Of a DNA stretch of 52,093 nt, positions 25,864 to 34,236 are shown one piece after another. The notes beneath the pieces were generated by a model. The model had not been told where the DNA came from, searched no databases, and was given only the letters and a program-made list of their open reading frames with translations. The translations under genes were made by a program, and so were the position numbers. How positions within the stretch are numbered: the first letter of the stretch is position 1; each line of letters opens with the position of its first letter. This stretch comes from Pseudomonas fluorescens (lineage in GTDB: Bacteria > Pseudomonadota > Gammaproteobacteria > Pseudomonadales > Pseudomonadaceae): the NCBI RefSeq assembly GCF_000968015.1, contig NZ_LACH01000015.1, positions 222 through 52,314 of the forward strand. The letters are read 5' to 3'.

Positions 25864-26418
25864 ATGGACATGCAAGAAGAAATCTCGGCGCTGGCGATCC
25901 TGATCCAGGACCTGCGCAAACACAAAAAATACACGCTGAAAGAGCTGGCGGACAAAATCGGTCGTTCGGTCGGGTTTCTCTCGCAAGTCGAGCGCGGGTT
26001 GTCACGTCCCACGGTGGCGGACTTGACCGCCATCAGCGAAACACTCGGCGTGCCGACTACCTATTTTTATAGCTTGCCCAAGCCCATGGCATTGCCTTGG
26101 GTGACCCGTCCGGATGAGCGACGCACGCTGTATTACGCCGACGGGATTACCGACATCCTCGTCTCTCCAAAGATGAGGGCGTCCTTTTCAATGCTTGAAA
26201 GCCAACTGGAGCCCGGCGCCAGCAGTGGTGATCGGCACATGAACGACAGCTCGGAGCAAGGTGGCTATGTCCTCGAGGGTGAGCTGACGCTGTGGCTGGA
26301 TGACGATCAACCGGTGACATTACGTGCTGGCGACAGTTTTCAGCTGGCCAGTCACACGCATTGTCGCTACGGCAACCTTACGGATCAGCTCACCCGAGTG
26401 CTTTGGGTTTACACCTGA
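25864..26418 (+). CDS. XRE-cupin regulator, PuuR/PauR-like
   Basis: A 184-residue regulator with an N-terminal XRE helix-turn-helix (LKELADKIGRSVGFLSQVER at about 22-41) and a C-terminal cupin (about 105-184; GASSGDRHMNDSSEQGGYVL, then LRAGDSFQLASHTHCRYGN). In enterics the homologue represses polyamine catabolism until the polyamine binds. The position between the puuB- and puuA-like genes supports that role here. It starts 25 bp after the oxidoreductase gene. It is an activator or repressor of the operon by inference. Confidence 0.87.
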   Translation: MDMQEEISALAILIQDLRKHKKYTLKELADKIGRSVGFLSQVERGLSRPTVADLTAISETLGVPTTYFYSLPKPMALPWVTRPDERRTLYYADGITDILVSPKMRASFSMLESQLEPGASSGDRHMNDSSEQGGYVLEGELTLWLDDDQPVTLRAGDSFQLASHTHCRYGNLTDQLTRVLWVYT

Positions 26419-26441
26419 TAAAACAACAAGGAACACGAACG

Positions 26442-27788
26442 ATGGATGCTGTCTGCTCTGATCTGGTTGCTGAGGTTCGCGCGTTTCGTCAGCGCTTCCC
26501 GCAGGTGCGTTACGTTGACCTGATTTCCCTGGATATCCCCGGGCATTTTTACGGTAAACGCTACCCGATAGAAATGCTCGAGAAGGTCGCCGCCGGCAGC
26601 GCGCTCAAGCTGCCGCAAAACTGTGTGTTGCTGGGCACGCAGGGCGGTCTGTTCAAAATCGGCGACTACTGTTTCAACGACGGCGACCCGGATGCTCCAC
26701 GCCGTTTGGTACCCGGTACGCTCAAGCCCGTGAGCTGGGAAAAGCAACTGCTGGGGCAAATGCTGATTACCTCAAGCGGTACTGAAAAGCCAATCGTCTT
26801 CGAGCCGCGCGAAGTGTTGGCGCAGGTGCTCGAGCGCCTCGGCCGAAAAGGGATTTTCCCTGTGGTCGCGTTCGAACTGGAGTTCTATCTGTTCGATCGC
26901 CAGCTGCGTGACGGCTTGCCACAGTTCCCTCGCGATCAGCTGACGGACGATGCCGATGATCAGCCGAATATGCACATCGAACGGCTGTCGAGATTTTCAC
27001 CGGTACTCGATGACATGGTCGAGACGGCGCGTGCGCAAGGCATCGATGCCACGGTGATCACTGCGGAGTTGGGCCCGGGCCAGTTCGAGATCAATTTCGG
27101 TCACCTTGACGACGGCCTGCGTGCGGCCGACTGGGCGGCGCTGTTCTGCCGCAGCACACGGGGCGTGGCCCTCAAGCACAACCACCGCGCCAGCTTCATG
27201 GCCAAACCCTACTTGCAGCACCCCGGTAGCGGCATGCATGTGCATGTGAGCCTTTACGACGAGGCGGGAACCAACCTGTTGGCGGCTAACGATCAGCAGG
27301 CGCTGCGCCATGCAGTGGCCGGTTGCCTTGAAGTGTTGCCGCATTGCATGCCGATCTTTGCACCGAATCACAACGCAATGCGGCGCTTGAGCGGCACGGT
27401 GAATGTCGCGACGCGCGCCAGTTGGGGCTTTGAAGATCGTGATGCCTGCCTGCGGGTGCCTGAGTCGGACGCGAAGAATCTGCGCATCGAACATCGCCTG
27501 GCGGGCGCGGATGCCAATCCTTATCTCGTGTTGGCGGCGATTCTGGTAGGGCTGGAGCAAGGGCTGGAAGTGGGTCGCGAACCGATTGCACCCCTCAACG
27601 AAGATCGGGGCAGCGGAATCGACTTCCCGCTGGAGATGCTGGAGGCCGTGCGTTCGATGCAAAACAACGCGCAGCTGCGCGAGGGTTTGGGGGCTGAGTT
27701 TGTGGATGTTTACTGCGAAAACAAGCGCCAGGACCATTTGGCATTCTTGCAGGACATCAGTGCGCGGGAGTATCGCTGGTACCTCTAA
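26442..27788 (+). CDS. Glutamine synthetase-like ligase (PuuA/PauA, gamma-glutamylpolyamine synthetase)
   Basis: A 448-residue GS-family enzyme. Seen: catalytic-core segments VAFELEFYLF, GPGQFEINFGH, LKHNHRASFMAKP and GSGMHVHVSL. These are GSIII/PuuA-type, lacking the adenylylation site of GlnA. PuuA-type enzymes join glutamate to putrescine or a related amine, using ATP, before PuuB oxidation. The start at 26442 has AAGGA 8 bp upstream; the frame runs earlier but overlaps the regulator. Downstream are only a terminator and unrelated genes, so PuuC and PuuD functions must come from elsewhere. Confidence 0.87.
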   Translation: MDAVCSDLVAEVRAFRQRFPQVRYVDLISLDIPGHFYGKRYPIEMLEKVAAGSALKLPQNCVLLGTQGGLFKIGDYCFNDGDPDAPRRLVPGTLKPVSWEKQLLGQMLITSSGTEKPIVFEPREVLAQVLERLGRKGIFPVVAFELEFYLFDRQLRDGLPQFPRDQLTDDADDQPNMHIERLSRFSPVLDDMVETARAQGIDATVITAELGPGQFEINFGHLDDGLRAADWAALFCRSTRGVALKHNHRASFMAKPYLQHPGSGMHVHVSLYDEAGTNLLAANDQQALRHAVAGCLEVLPHCMPIFAPNHNAMRRLSGTVNVATRASWGFEDRDACLRVPESDAKNLRIEHRLAGADANPYLVLAAILVGLEQGLEVGREPIAPLNEDRGSGIDFPLEMLEAVRSMQNNAQLREGLGAEFVDVYCENKRQDHLAFLQDISAREYRWYL

Positions 27789-27944
27789 ATCAGTCCTTGT
27801 CGCTGCTCTCCCATAAAAAATGTGTGGATATTTAATGAGTTAGAAGATTTAGTAACTGGATAGTGAATCAAAATATCTTGTTACGGGCAGAAATATTAAG
27901 TAATATTCGCCCCGCGTTCACCACCACGGTTTATGCATTTTGAG

Positions 27945-27979
27945 TCCCAGGCGTCCATCAGCTGCCTGGGATTTTTTTT
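27945..27979 (+). terminator. Intrinsic terminator of the puuA-like gene
   Basis: TCCCAGGC and GCCTGGGA arms are followed by eight T's (27972-27979). Bases 27789-27944 are AT-rich with no supported gene. Confidence 0.88.
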
Positions 27980-28005
27980 GCCTGAAATTCGGCACTTGCT
28001 CAATT

Positions 28006-28269
28006 TCAGTGGACCGCAGAGGATCTCGGAACAGGCATGCGCTCGTACCCGGAAACCTCTTTGATCCAGAAACGCCGATACGTTGTTTTATCCGGGGCCA
28101 ACGGCTTTTGGCTGGACCATACATGCTCGGCTTTCAAGCTGGCGCGATACGCCTCCCACTCCTTCTCCTCGGCGACTTCCTTAGCCCTGCGTTCATCATC
28201 GAAATAGCCCAGTACATACACTTCGCCCTGATCGATGCCGTGCTCGATCAGTAGATAGATATCTTTCAT
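28006..28269 (-). CDS. Small hypothetical protein (87 aa)
   Basis: It begins MKDIYLLIEHGIDQGEVYVL and contains a charged stretch DDERRAKEVAEEKEW and a YRRFWIKEV strand; it is probably a small soluble alpha/beta protein. The ATG at 28269 is the most plausible start, though upstream frame is open and no strong ribosome-binding site is visible. It stands alone between two terminator-bounded units. No family recognised. Confidence 0.5.
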   Translation of the reverse strand: MKDIYLLIEHGIDQGEVYVLGYFDDERRAKEVAEEKEWEAYRASLKAEHVWSSQKPLAPDKTTYRRFWIKEVSGYERMPVPRSSAVH

Positions 28270-28416
28270 CAGCTTTAGCCCGCTGCTACACATTCCTGGA
28301 TCCCCAGACGATGGGGCATTGTCCTGACTATCGGCAAGCCTTTTCGATAGTTGAGTTTTACCGATGAACGGCAAGGCACAGCACCGGCCTTGACCGGCGC
28401 TATGCCTTTGAGTGCT

Positions 28417-29790
28417 CTACGGCAGCGCTTCGCCGGCCATCGGCGCACGCTTGGCGAGTTTCATCAGCCAGTAGTAGCTCAGGGCGGGCACCAGCAACCC
28501 GACAATCCAGGCCAGGTCTACGCCGTCCAGGGCGTTGGCCACCGGGCCGACATACAGCGTGGTGTTCATGAAGGGGATTTCCAGGGCGATCGCCAGCAAG
28601 AAGCTGCCGCAGGCGATCCAGTTGATGCGCCCGTAGATCCCGTCCTTGTCGAAGATGTCATCGATCCGGTACTGCCCTTTGCGCAGGCGGTAGTAATCCA
28701 CCAGATTGATCGCCGTCCAAGGGATCAGGAAATAGCTCATGAAGAAAATGAAGTTGAGGAAAAAGTTGATGAAGTCGTCCTGACTGATGGTGCACAAGGC
28801 TGTAGCCACCAGGCTGATCACCAGCATGAACAGGCCACGTACACGAGGTGTCACCTTGAGCCGGGCAAAGGGTTCGATCACGGTAATGGTCGACATGAAG
28901 GCGCCGTACAGGTTGAACACATTGATCGACACCTGGCCATAGACGATGAAGGCAAACAGCAGCAACGCGCCGCTTCCAAACAGCCCGGCGACATGGCTGC
29001 CGACGTTGCTGGAAAAGTCGCTGATGCCGACGCTGAGGATCGCCCCGAGAATCATCATCCACGCGCCGCCGCTGACTGTGCCGGCGTAGCTGTACCAGAA
29101 CACCTTTGCGGTCGGCGTGTTGCTCGGCAGGTAACGCGAGTAGTCGGCCACATAGGGCGCATAGGACAGTTGCCAGGTCACGGCAATGCTCACCGCCACC
29201 AGAAACTTCGACAACGAGAAGCCCGTCGGCAACCATTGCTCCGCCGGAATCGGCAGCTGGAGTGCCAATACGGTTGCGCCGATAAACACCAACAGAGAAA
29301 GCAGTGACAGCACTTTCTGCAGGCGATGGATCAGGCGATAACCATAGAGCGCGACGACAAAGCACAGCGTCCCGATCAGGTAGATATTGCCGGTGGCCGG
29401 CAACGGGCTGACGGACTCCAATGCCTGGGCGGCGAGCAAGGTGTTGCTGACGAAAAACCCCAGGTAAATGAGCATCACGAACAGCAGCGGCAACACCGCC
29501 CCCAGCACGCCGAACTGGGCCCGGCTCTGGATCATTTGCGGGATGCCGAGTTTCGGCCCCTGAGCAGAATGGGAGGCCATGAAAATCGCCCCCAGCAGCG
29601 AACCGATGATGATCGCCAATGCGCTCCAGAACAGATTAAGCCCCATCACCACCGGCAACACGCCGGACGCGATGGTGGTGATGTTCATGTTGGCGCCGAA
29701 CCAGATGAAGAACAGCGAGCCGGGTTGGCCATGACGTTCGGTTTCAGGGATGAAATCGATGCTTCTTTTTTCGACTTGCATGGCGATCAC
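28417..29790 (-). CDS. NCS1 family permease (purine/pyrimidine-type) 1
   Basis: A 457-residue polytopic protein with about 12 helices and NCS1 hallmarks: FIWFGANMNITTIASGVLPV near the N-terminus, GIPQMIQSRAQFG near 95, WQLSYAPYVADYSRYLP near 200, and NLVDYYRLRKGQY near 365. NCS1 proteins are Na+- or H+-coupled importers of cytosine, purines, hydantoins, allantoin or related N-heterocycles. The start overlaps the stop of the upstream cysteine hydrolase by 4 bp, so the two are cotranscribed. The substrate is unknown. Confidence 0.88.
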   Translation of the reverse strand: MIAMQVEKRSIDFIPETERHGQPGSLFFIWFGANMNITTIASGVLPVVMGLNLFWSALAIIIGSLLGAIFMASHSAQGPKLGIPQMIQSRAQFGVLGAVLPLLFVMLIYLGFFVSNTLLAAQALESVSPLPATGNIYLIGTLCFVVALYGYRLIHRLQKVLSLLSLLVFIGATVLALQLPIPAEQWLPTGFSLSKFLVAVSIAVTWQLSYAPYVADYSRYLPSNTPTAKVFWYSYAGTVSGGAWMMILGAILSVGISDFSSNVGSHVAGLFGSGALLLFAFIVYGQVSINVFNLYGAFMSTITVIEPFARLKVTPRVRGLFMLVISLVATALCTISQDDFINFFLNFIFFMSYFLIPWTAINLVDYYRLRKGQYRIDDIFDKDGIYGRINWIACGSFLLAIALEIPFMNTTLYVGPVANALDGVDLAWIVGLLVPALSYYWLMKLAKRAPMAGEALP

Positions 29791-30464
29791 TCCTGAGTCC
29801 GGGCGAGGTGGGTTTGCAAACGGGCGATGGTGCTTTCCAGCTCATGCGGCTGGTGGGCGAACAGGTCCGGGCGCTCGGGAATCAGGCTTAGATACTCGCG
29901 GTTCTCCAGGGCTCGCAGGCATTCGGCGCAGGTCAGGATCTCCAGGGCGTAGACCCAGTTGGCCATGATCAGCAGCGCCGAGTAGTGTCCCGCCAGCGTG
30001 GTCGTGGTGCAGGCATCGCTGATCAGTCGAATGTGATAGCCCAGGGCGAAGGCATCGAACACCGTGCTGAGTACGCAGACATCGGTCAGCACGCAGCAGA
30101 CGATCAGGGTATCGACCCCGAGCGCCTTGAGTCGGGCATCCAGGTCGGTGCGGTGGAAGGCGCTGTAACGGCCCTTGTCGATAATGAGTTCATCAGGTTG
30201 CGGCGCCAGACGTTCGATGATTTCCATTTGCCGGGTGCCGGCACGGTAACTGCTGGGGCCGCCGTCGGCCGCTCGCGGTTCGCCGCGTGGCAAATCACTG
30301 CCATCGGCCTGATTGATGTGGCGGGTATAGATGACAGGCACCCGTTGATGGCGGGCGGTCTCAAGCAGGGTGGCGGTGAGGCTCACCACCGTGTCGAGGT
30401 TTTCCAGGACGAAACCGTCCTCCTGCTGCATGTCGATGATCAACAGCGCGTTTTTATTGTTCAT
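29787..30464 (-). CDS. Isochorismatase-fold cysteine hydrolase
   Basis: A 225-residue isochorismatase-superfamily amidohydrolase with an intact triad: Asp11 (LLIIDMQQ), Lys97 (IIDKGRYSAF) and Cys130 (VLTDVCVLSTV). Such enzymes hydrolyse amide or carbamate bonds; RutB (about 230 residues) cleaves ureidoacrylate. The start at 30464 is supported by AGGTTT upstream and the conserved N-terminus; an extended frame exists but looks unconserved. It overlaps the NCS1 permease start by 4 bp. The genomic partner is a LLM monooxygenase 308 bp upstream. Confidence 0.87.
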   Translation of the reverse strand: MNNKNALLIIDMQQEDGFVLENLDTVVSLTATLLETARHQRVPVIYTRHINQADGSDLPRGEPRAADGGPSSYRAGTRQMEIIERLAPQPDELIIDKGRYSAFHRTDLDARLKALGVDTLIVCCVLTDVCVLSTVFDAFALGYHIRLISDACTTTTLAGHYSALLIMANWVYALEILTCAECLRALENREYLSLIPERPDLFAHQPHELESTIARLQTHLARTQE

Positions 30465-30556
30465 TGAGCAAACCTGATCATGGGCCGAAGCACAAAGCAC
30501 CGGGCACGCCTCAGCGATGACGAGACGTGGGTGCGTGAATTCCAGTTCGGGTGGGC

Positions 30557-30709
30557 TCAGTGAACGAGTTGCCAGAAGCCGTTCTGCTTGGCAGTAACGC
30601 TGGCGCGCAGGCGCTTGAAATGCAGATGCGAAGCGGTCCATTCGCCGCGCAGGTAAACCTGCTCGGCGCTGGAGGGAAGGGCGAGTGATGGGCGGCGATC
30701 ATTGATCAT
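30557..30709 (-). CDS. Small hypothetical protein (50 aa)
   Basis: An open frame of 50 codons begins ATGATCAATGATCGC and ends CTCGTTCACTGA; its C-terminus reads QNGFWQLVH. The product is basic and soluble, with ordinary Pseudomonas codon use. A weak TAGGG lies about 12 bp upstream. It fills much of the 308-bp gap between the LLM monooxygenase and cysteine hydrolase on the same strand and may be part of that operon. Only the sequence itself supports it; it could be chance. Confidence 0.45.
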   Translation of the reverse strand: MINDRRPSLALPSSAEQVYLRGEWTASHLHFKRLRASVTAKQNGFWQLVH

Positions 30710-30772
30710 TGGAATCGACCCTACACGTCAGTCAGCCCCCCGGCTTCGCGTCCGAGGGGCAGGGCAGTGGAC

Positions 30773-31816
30773 TCAGCGGAACGCTGGTACCACGTGTTTG
30801 ATAAACAGCTCCAGGGATTTTTTCTTCTCCGCGTGGGGCAGGCTGTTATCGCACCAGAAGCTGAACTCGTCGACCCCCAGTTCCTGGTAATACTTGATGC
30901 GCGGGATGATTTCTTCCGGGGTGCCGATCATGGCGGTCTTGTGCAGGCTCTTCAGTTGGAACTCCGGGCGCTCGGCGAACTTCTCTTCCGGGCTCGGCGC
31001 CAGGAAGCCGTTGACCGGCACTTGCTTGTTGCCGAACCAGGCATCGAACGTGCGATAGAACTTCGAGATCGCCTTGGCCCCGACTTTCCAGCCTTCGGGA
31101 TCATCGGCCGCGTGGACGTGGGTGTGACGCAACACCATCAGTTGCGGACGGGGTACGTCCGGGTTGTTGTCCAGGGCTGCCTGGAATTTGTTCTTCAGGT
31201 CGAGGACTTCTTCGTCGCCTTTCATCAGCGGCGTGACCATGACGTTGCAGCCGTTGGCCACGGCGAAGTTGTGCGAGTCCGGGTCGCGGGCGGCGATCCA
31301 CATCGGCGGATTGGGCTTCTGGATCGGCTTCGGCACGCTGGTGGATGTCGGGAACTTCCAGATATCGCCATCGTGGGCGTAATCGCCTTGCCACAGGGCG
31401 CGCACCACCGGAACCATCTCGCGCAACGCTTGACCGCCGGAGGAGGCGGGCATGCCGCCGGCCATGCGGTCGAATTCAACTTGATACGCACCACGGGCCA
31501 GACCGACTTCCATCCGGCCATTGCTGATCACGTCCAGCAGTGCGCATTCGCCAGCGACCCGCAACGGGTGCCAGAACGGCGCAATGATGGTGCCGGCGCC
31601 GAGGTGAATGGTGGTGGTTTTAGCGGCCAGGTAGGCCAGCAACGGCATTGGGCTCGGCGAGATGGTGTATTCCATGGCGTGGTGTTCGCCGATCCAGACG
31701 GTGCTGAAACAGCCGGCTTCGGCCATCAGGGTCAGTTCGGTCAAATCTTCGAACAGCTGACGGTGGCTGACGCTTTCGTCCCAACGTTCCATGTGCACGA
31801 ACAGGGAAAACTTCAT
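30773..31816 (-). CDS. LLM-class flavin-dependent monooxygenase
   Basis: A 347-residue bacterial-luciferase-like monooxygenase. Seen: MKFSLFVHMERWDE, EAGCFSTVWIGEHH near 40, LAAKTTTIHLGAGTII, RVAGECALLDVISNGRMEVG and LARGAYQVEFDRM. These place it in the two-component, FMNH2-dependent class to which RutA belongs. It needs a partner flavin reductase, which lies 36 bp upstream on the same strand. The likely reaction is oxidative attack on an N-heterocycle or similar compound, but the substrate is unknown. Confidence 0.9.
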   Translation of the reverse strand: MKFSLFVHMERWDESVSHRQLFEDLTELTLMAEAGCFSTVWIGEHHAMEYTISPSPMPLLAYLAAKTTTIHLGAGTIIAPFWHPLRVAGECALLDVISNGRMEVGLARGAYQVEFDRMAGGMPASSGGQALREMVPVVRALWQGDYAHDGDIWKFPTSTSVPKPIQKPNPPMWIAARDPDSHNFAVANGCNVMVTPLMKGDEEVLDLKNKFQAALDNNPDVPRPQLMVLRHTHVHAADDPEGWKVGAKAISKFYRTFDAWFGNKQVPVNGFLAPSPEEKFAERPEFQLKSLHKTAMIGTPEEIIPRIKYYQELGVDEFSFWCDNSLPHAEKKKSLELFIKHVVPAFR

Positions 31817-31852
31817 GACGCTTACCTCTAATCTTTGTTATTGGCTGTCGGT

Positions 31853-32338
31853 TCAGGCGAGGACGGGCAGGGCGCCCATCTTGCCGTGGCAGTACACCAG
31901 CGGACCGGCGGTGTGCTGCGGCACTATCAGGTTCTTCACGGCGCCGACCATGATCGCGTGGTCGCCGCCTTCATATTCGCGCCACAACTCGCATTCGATG
32001 ACGGCCGTGGCGTTGGCCAGGATCGGGTTGCCCAGTTCGCTCAAGGTCCATTCGATCCCTTGCGCCTTGTCTTTGCCTTTGCGGGCGAAAGCATAGGCTT
32101 CGCTTTGCTGGCCGCCGGACAGGACGTGGATGGCAAAGCGTTTATTTTTGATCAATACCGGATAGGAATCGGAACTGTAGTTGGGGCAGAACAGCACCAG
32201 GGCCGGGTCCATGGACAGCGAGCTGAAGGCGCTGGCGGTCAGGCCGACGATTTGGCCATCGTCATCCAGCGTGGTGATCACAGTCACCCCGGAAGGAAAC
32301 GAACCCATCACTTGTTTGTAGATGGCGGCATCGATCAT
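31853..32338 (-). CDS. Flavin reductase 1 (RutF-like)
   Basis: A 161-residue short-chain flavin reductase (FMN-binding split barrel) that supplies FMNH2 from NAD(P)H to the adjacent LLM monooxygenase. Seen: MGSFPSGVTVITTLDDDGQI, ASAFSSLSMDPALVLFCPNY, and GGDHAIMVGAV. It is about 71% identical over its full length, without gaps by hand alignment, to the second reductase in the 46.2-49.7 kb operon. It is first in the unit governed by the operator at 32391-32407. Confidence 0.9.
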   Translation of the reverse strand: MIDAAIYKQVMGSFPSGVTVITTLDDDGQIVGLTASAFSSLSMDPALVLFCPNYSSDSYPVLIKNKRFAIHVLSGGQQSEAYAFARKGKDKAQGIEWTLSELGNPILANATAVIECELWREYEGGDHAIMVGAVKNLIVPQHTAGPLVYCHGKMGALPVLA

Positions 32339-32389
32339 GGGACGGTCCTCTGGCGGTGTAATGCGGTTTTTTATGTGTTTGTAGGTCTG

Positions 32390-32417
32390 ATGGTATACCG
32401 TAATACATAGTTTGCAA
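32390..32417 (-). promoter_or_regulatory. Operator A and promoter of the flavin reductase 1 / LLM unit
   Basis: The operator is TGGTATACCGTAATACA (32391-32407). On the minus strand a -35 TTGCAA (32417-32412) and -10 TACCAT (32395-32390) are 16 bp apart, so the operator covers the -10. It lies 52 bp before the start codon. Confidence 0.7.
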
Positions 32418-32551
32418 GGGCTTTTTTTTTGACCCGATAAACGTACCTCTTCGGCCTTTTAGTCAACGTTTACGGGGCTTTTAGCCCGTCTTTTCCAGCT
32501 CTGAGGCGCCAGGATTACGGGTCAGATGGACGCTAAAAGACCGGATCAGTC

Positions 32552-32580
32552 TTGTTAAAAAGATGGAATACCATAATATG
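32552..32580 (+). promoter_or_regulatory. Operator B and promoter of NCS1 permease 2
   Basis: The operator is TGGAATACCATAATATG (32564-32580). A -35 TTGTTA (32552-32557) and -10 TAATAT (32574-32579) are spaced 16 bp. The 319-bp gap 32339-32657 carries only operators A and B and leader sequence. Confidence 0.7.
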
Positions 32581-32657
32581 ACCGGCATCTGAGGGGCAGC
32601 CAAAGAGCTCCCCCGGTTTGGCTTCGTACAACTATAAGATCAGACAAACTAGAGTTC

Positions 32658-34070
32658 ATGCACATGTCCCAGATGTCCCGGCAAGACCCCCTGATCGAGA
32701 ATCACACGGTCGATTACGTCCCACTCGCGGAACGTCACGGGAAGGCCCGCGACCTTTTCACCTTGTGGTTCAGCACCAACATCGCACCTCTGCCGATCGT
32801 GACCGGCGCCATGGTGGTTCAAGTGTTCCACCTTGACCTGTTCTGGGGGCTCTTGGCGATTGCGCTCGGGCATATGGTCGGCGGTCTGGTGATTGCCCTC
32901 GCGTCGGCTCAAGGCCCGCGCATGGGGATTCCGCAGATGGTGCAGAGCCGCGGCCAGTTCGGTCGTTATGGTGCGCTGCTGATCGTATTCTTTGCGGCGA
33001 TCATCTACATCGGCTTTTTCATCTCCAACATTGTGCTGGCCGGCAAATCGATTGTCGGCATCGCGCCTTCGGTTCCGGTGCCGGCGAGCATCCTCATCGG
33101 CGCCTTGAGCGCCACCGCAATCGGGGTGATCGGTTACCGTTTCATTCACACCCTCAATCGCATCGGTACCTGGGTCATGGGCAGCGCCTTGCTCGCCGGT
33201 TTCCTTTACATCTTCGCCCATGACTTGCCGGTGGACTTCTTCACTCGCGGCGGTTTCAACCTGTCGGGCTGGCTGGCCACGGTGTCGCTGGGGATTATCT
33301 GGCAGATCAGCTTTTCGCCTTATGTGTCGGACTACTCGCGTTACCTGCCAGCGGATATCGGGATTGCCCGTCCGTTTTTCGCCACGTATCTGGGCGCGAC
33401 CCTGGGCACCATTCTGTCGTTTACCTTCGGCGCGGTGGCGGTGCTGGCGACCCCGGAAGGGACTGAAGCGATGGCAGCGGTGAAGCAATCCACCGGCTGG
33501 TTGGGACCGATTTTGATGGTGCTGTTTTTGCTCAATATCATCAGCCACAACGCCTTGAATCTGTATGGCGCGGTGCTGTCGATCATCACCTCGATCCAGA
33601 CCTTCGCCAGCCAGTGGACGCCGAGCATCAAGGTGCGCGTGGTGTTGTCGAGTGTCGTGCTGGCGGGCTGCTGTGTCGTCGCGTTGGGCGCTTCGGCGGA
33701 CTTCATCTCGCAGTTCATCGGGTTGATCCTGGCGCTGTTGCTGGTCCTGGTGCCGTGGGCGTCGATCAACCTGATCGACTTCTATGTGATCAAGCGTGGT
33801 CACTACGACATCGCGTCGATCTTCCGGGCTGACGGCGGTATTTATGGACGCGTCAATCTGCATGCGATCGTTGCGTACTTCATCGGGATTATCGTGCAGC
33901 TGCCGTTTGCCAATACGTCGTTGTATGTCGGGCCGTATGCCAATCTGGTCGAGGGGGCGGATCTTTCGTGGCTGGTGGGGTTGGTGGTGACGTGTCCGTT
34001 GTATTACTGCCTGGCCACACGCGGGCAAACCCGGCAGATCAGGGCCGCGCGGTTTGGCTATACCGACTGA
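32658..34070 (+). CDS. NCS1 family permease (purine/pyrimidine-type) 2
   Basis: A 470-residue 12-helix permease with NCS1 motifs: LFTLWFSTNIAPLPIVTGAM, GIPQMVQSRGQFGRY, WQISFSPYVSDYSRYLP and LIDFYVIKRGHYD. It imports an N-heterocycle-type substrate by cation symport. ATG at 32658 and a second one at 32664 are both possible; the latter has better spacing from AGAG (32651-32654). It is divergent from the flavin reductase 1 gene and carries its own operator. It is a clear paralogue of permease 1 but too divergent to be a recent duplicate. Confidence 0.88.
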   Translation: MHMSQMSRQDPLIENHTVDYVPLAERHGKARDLFTLWFSTNIAPLPIVTGAMVVQVFHLDLFWGLLAIALGHMVGGLVIALASAQGPRMGIPQMVQSRGQFGRYGALLIVFFAAIIYIGFFISNIVLAGKSIVGIAPSVPVPASILIGALSATAIGVIGYRFIHTLNRIGTWVMGSALLAGFLYIFAHDLPVDFFTRGGFNLSGWLATVSLGIIWQISFSPYVSDYSRYLPADIGIARPFFATYLGATLGTILSFTFGAVAVLATPEGTEAMAAVKQSTGWLGPILMVLFLLNIISHNALNLYGAVLSIITSIQTFASQWTPSIKVRVVLSSVVLAGCCVVALGASADFISQFIGLILALLLVLVPWASINLIDFYVIKRGHYDIASIFRADGGIYGRVNLHAIVAYFIGIIVQLPFANTSLYVGPYANLVEGADLSWLVGLVVTCPLYYCLATRGQTRQIRAARFGYTD

Positions 34071-34083
34071 CCATGCCGGGTCG

Positions 34084-34110
34084 GTAGGAGCAGCCTGCGG
34101 CGGCTCCTAC
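34084..34110. repeat. Single REP hairpin (GTAGGAGC family)
   Basis: It lies directly after the permease 2 stop. GTAGGAGC and GGCTCCTAC arms pair around a short GC-rich loop. Confidence 0.75.
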
Positions 34111-34144
34111 AAAAAAGCACAACGCCTCCACAATTGGAGGCGTT
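34111..34144. terminator. Bidirectional terminator between permease 2 and the RCC1-like gene
   Basis: A perfect 10-bp stem AACGCCTCCA / TGGAGGCGTT with a 4-base loop at 34121-34144. The minus-strand transcript then runs into six T's (34116-34111), so it fits best as the end of the RCC1-like gene. Bases 34145-34236 add only a small GCTCC/GGAGC hairpin. Confidence 0.75.
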
Positions 34145-34236
34145 GCAGTTTCAGCGATTTCGCTTGGGTTACTTAACCTTTTGAAGTCAGCGTTCGACGC
34201 TCCTGAGGGAGCGCCGAGTCAGGTGCAATGCAAGGG

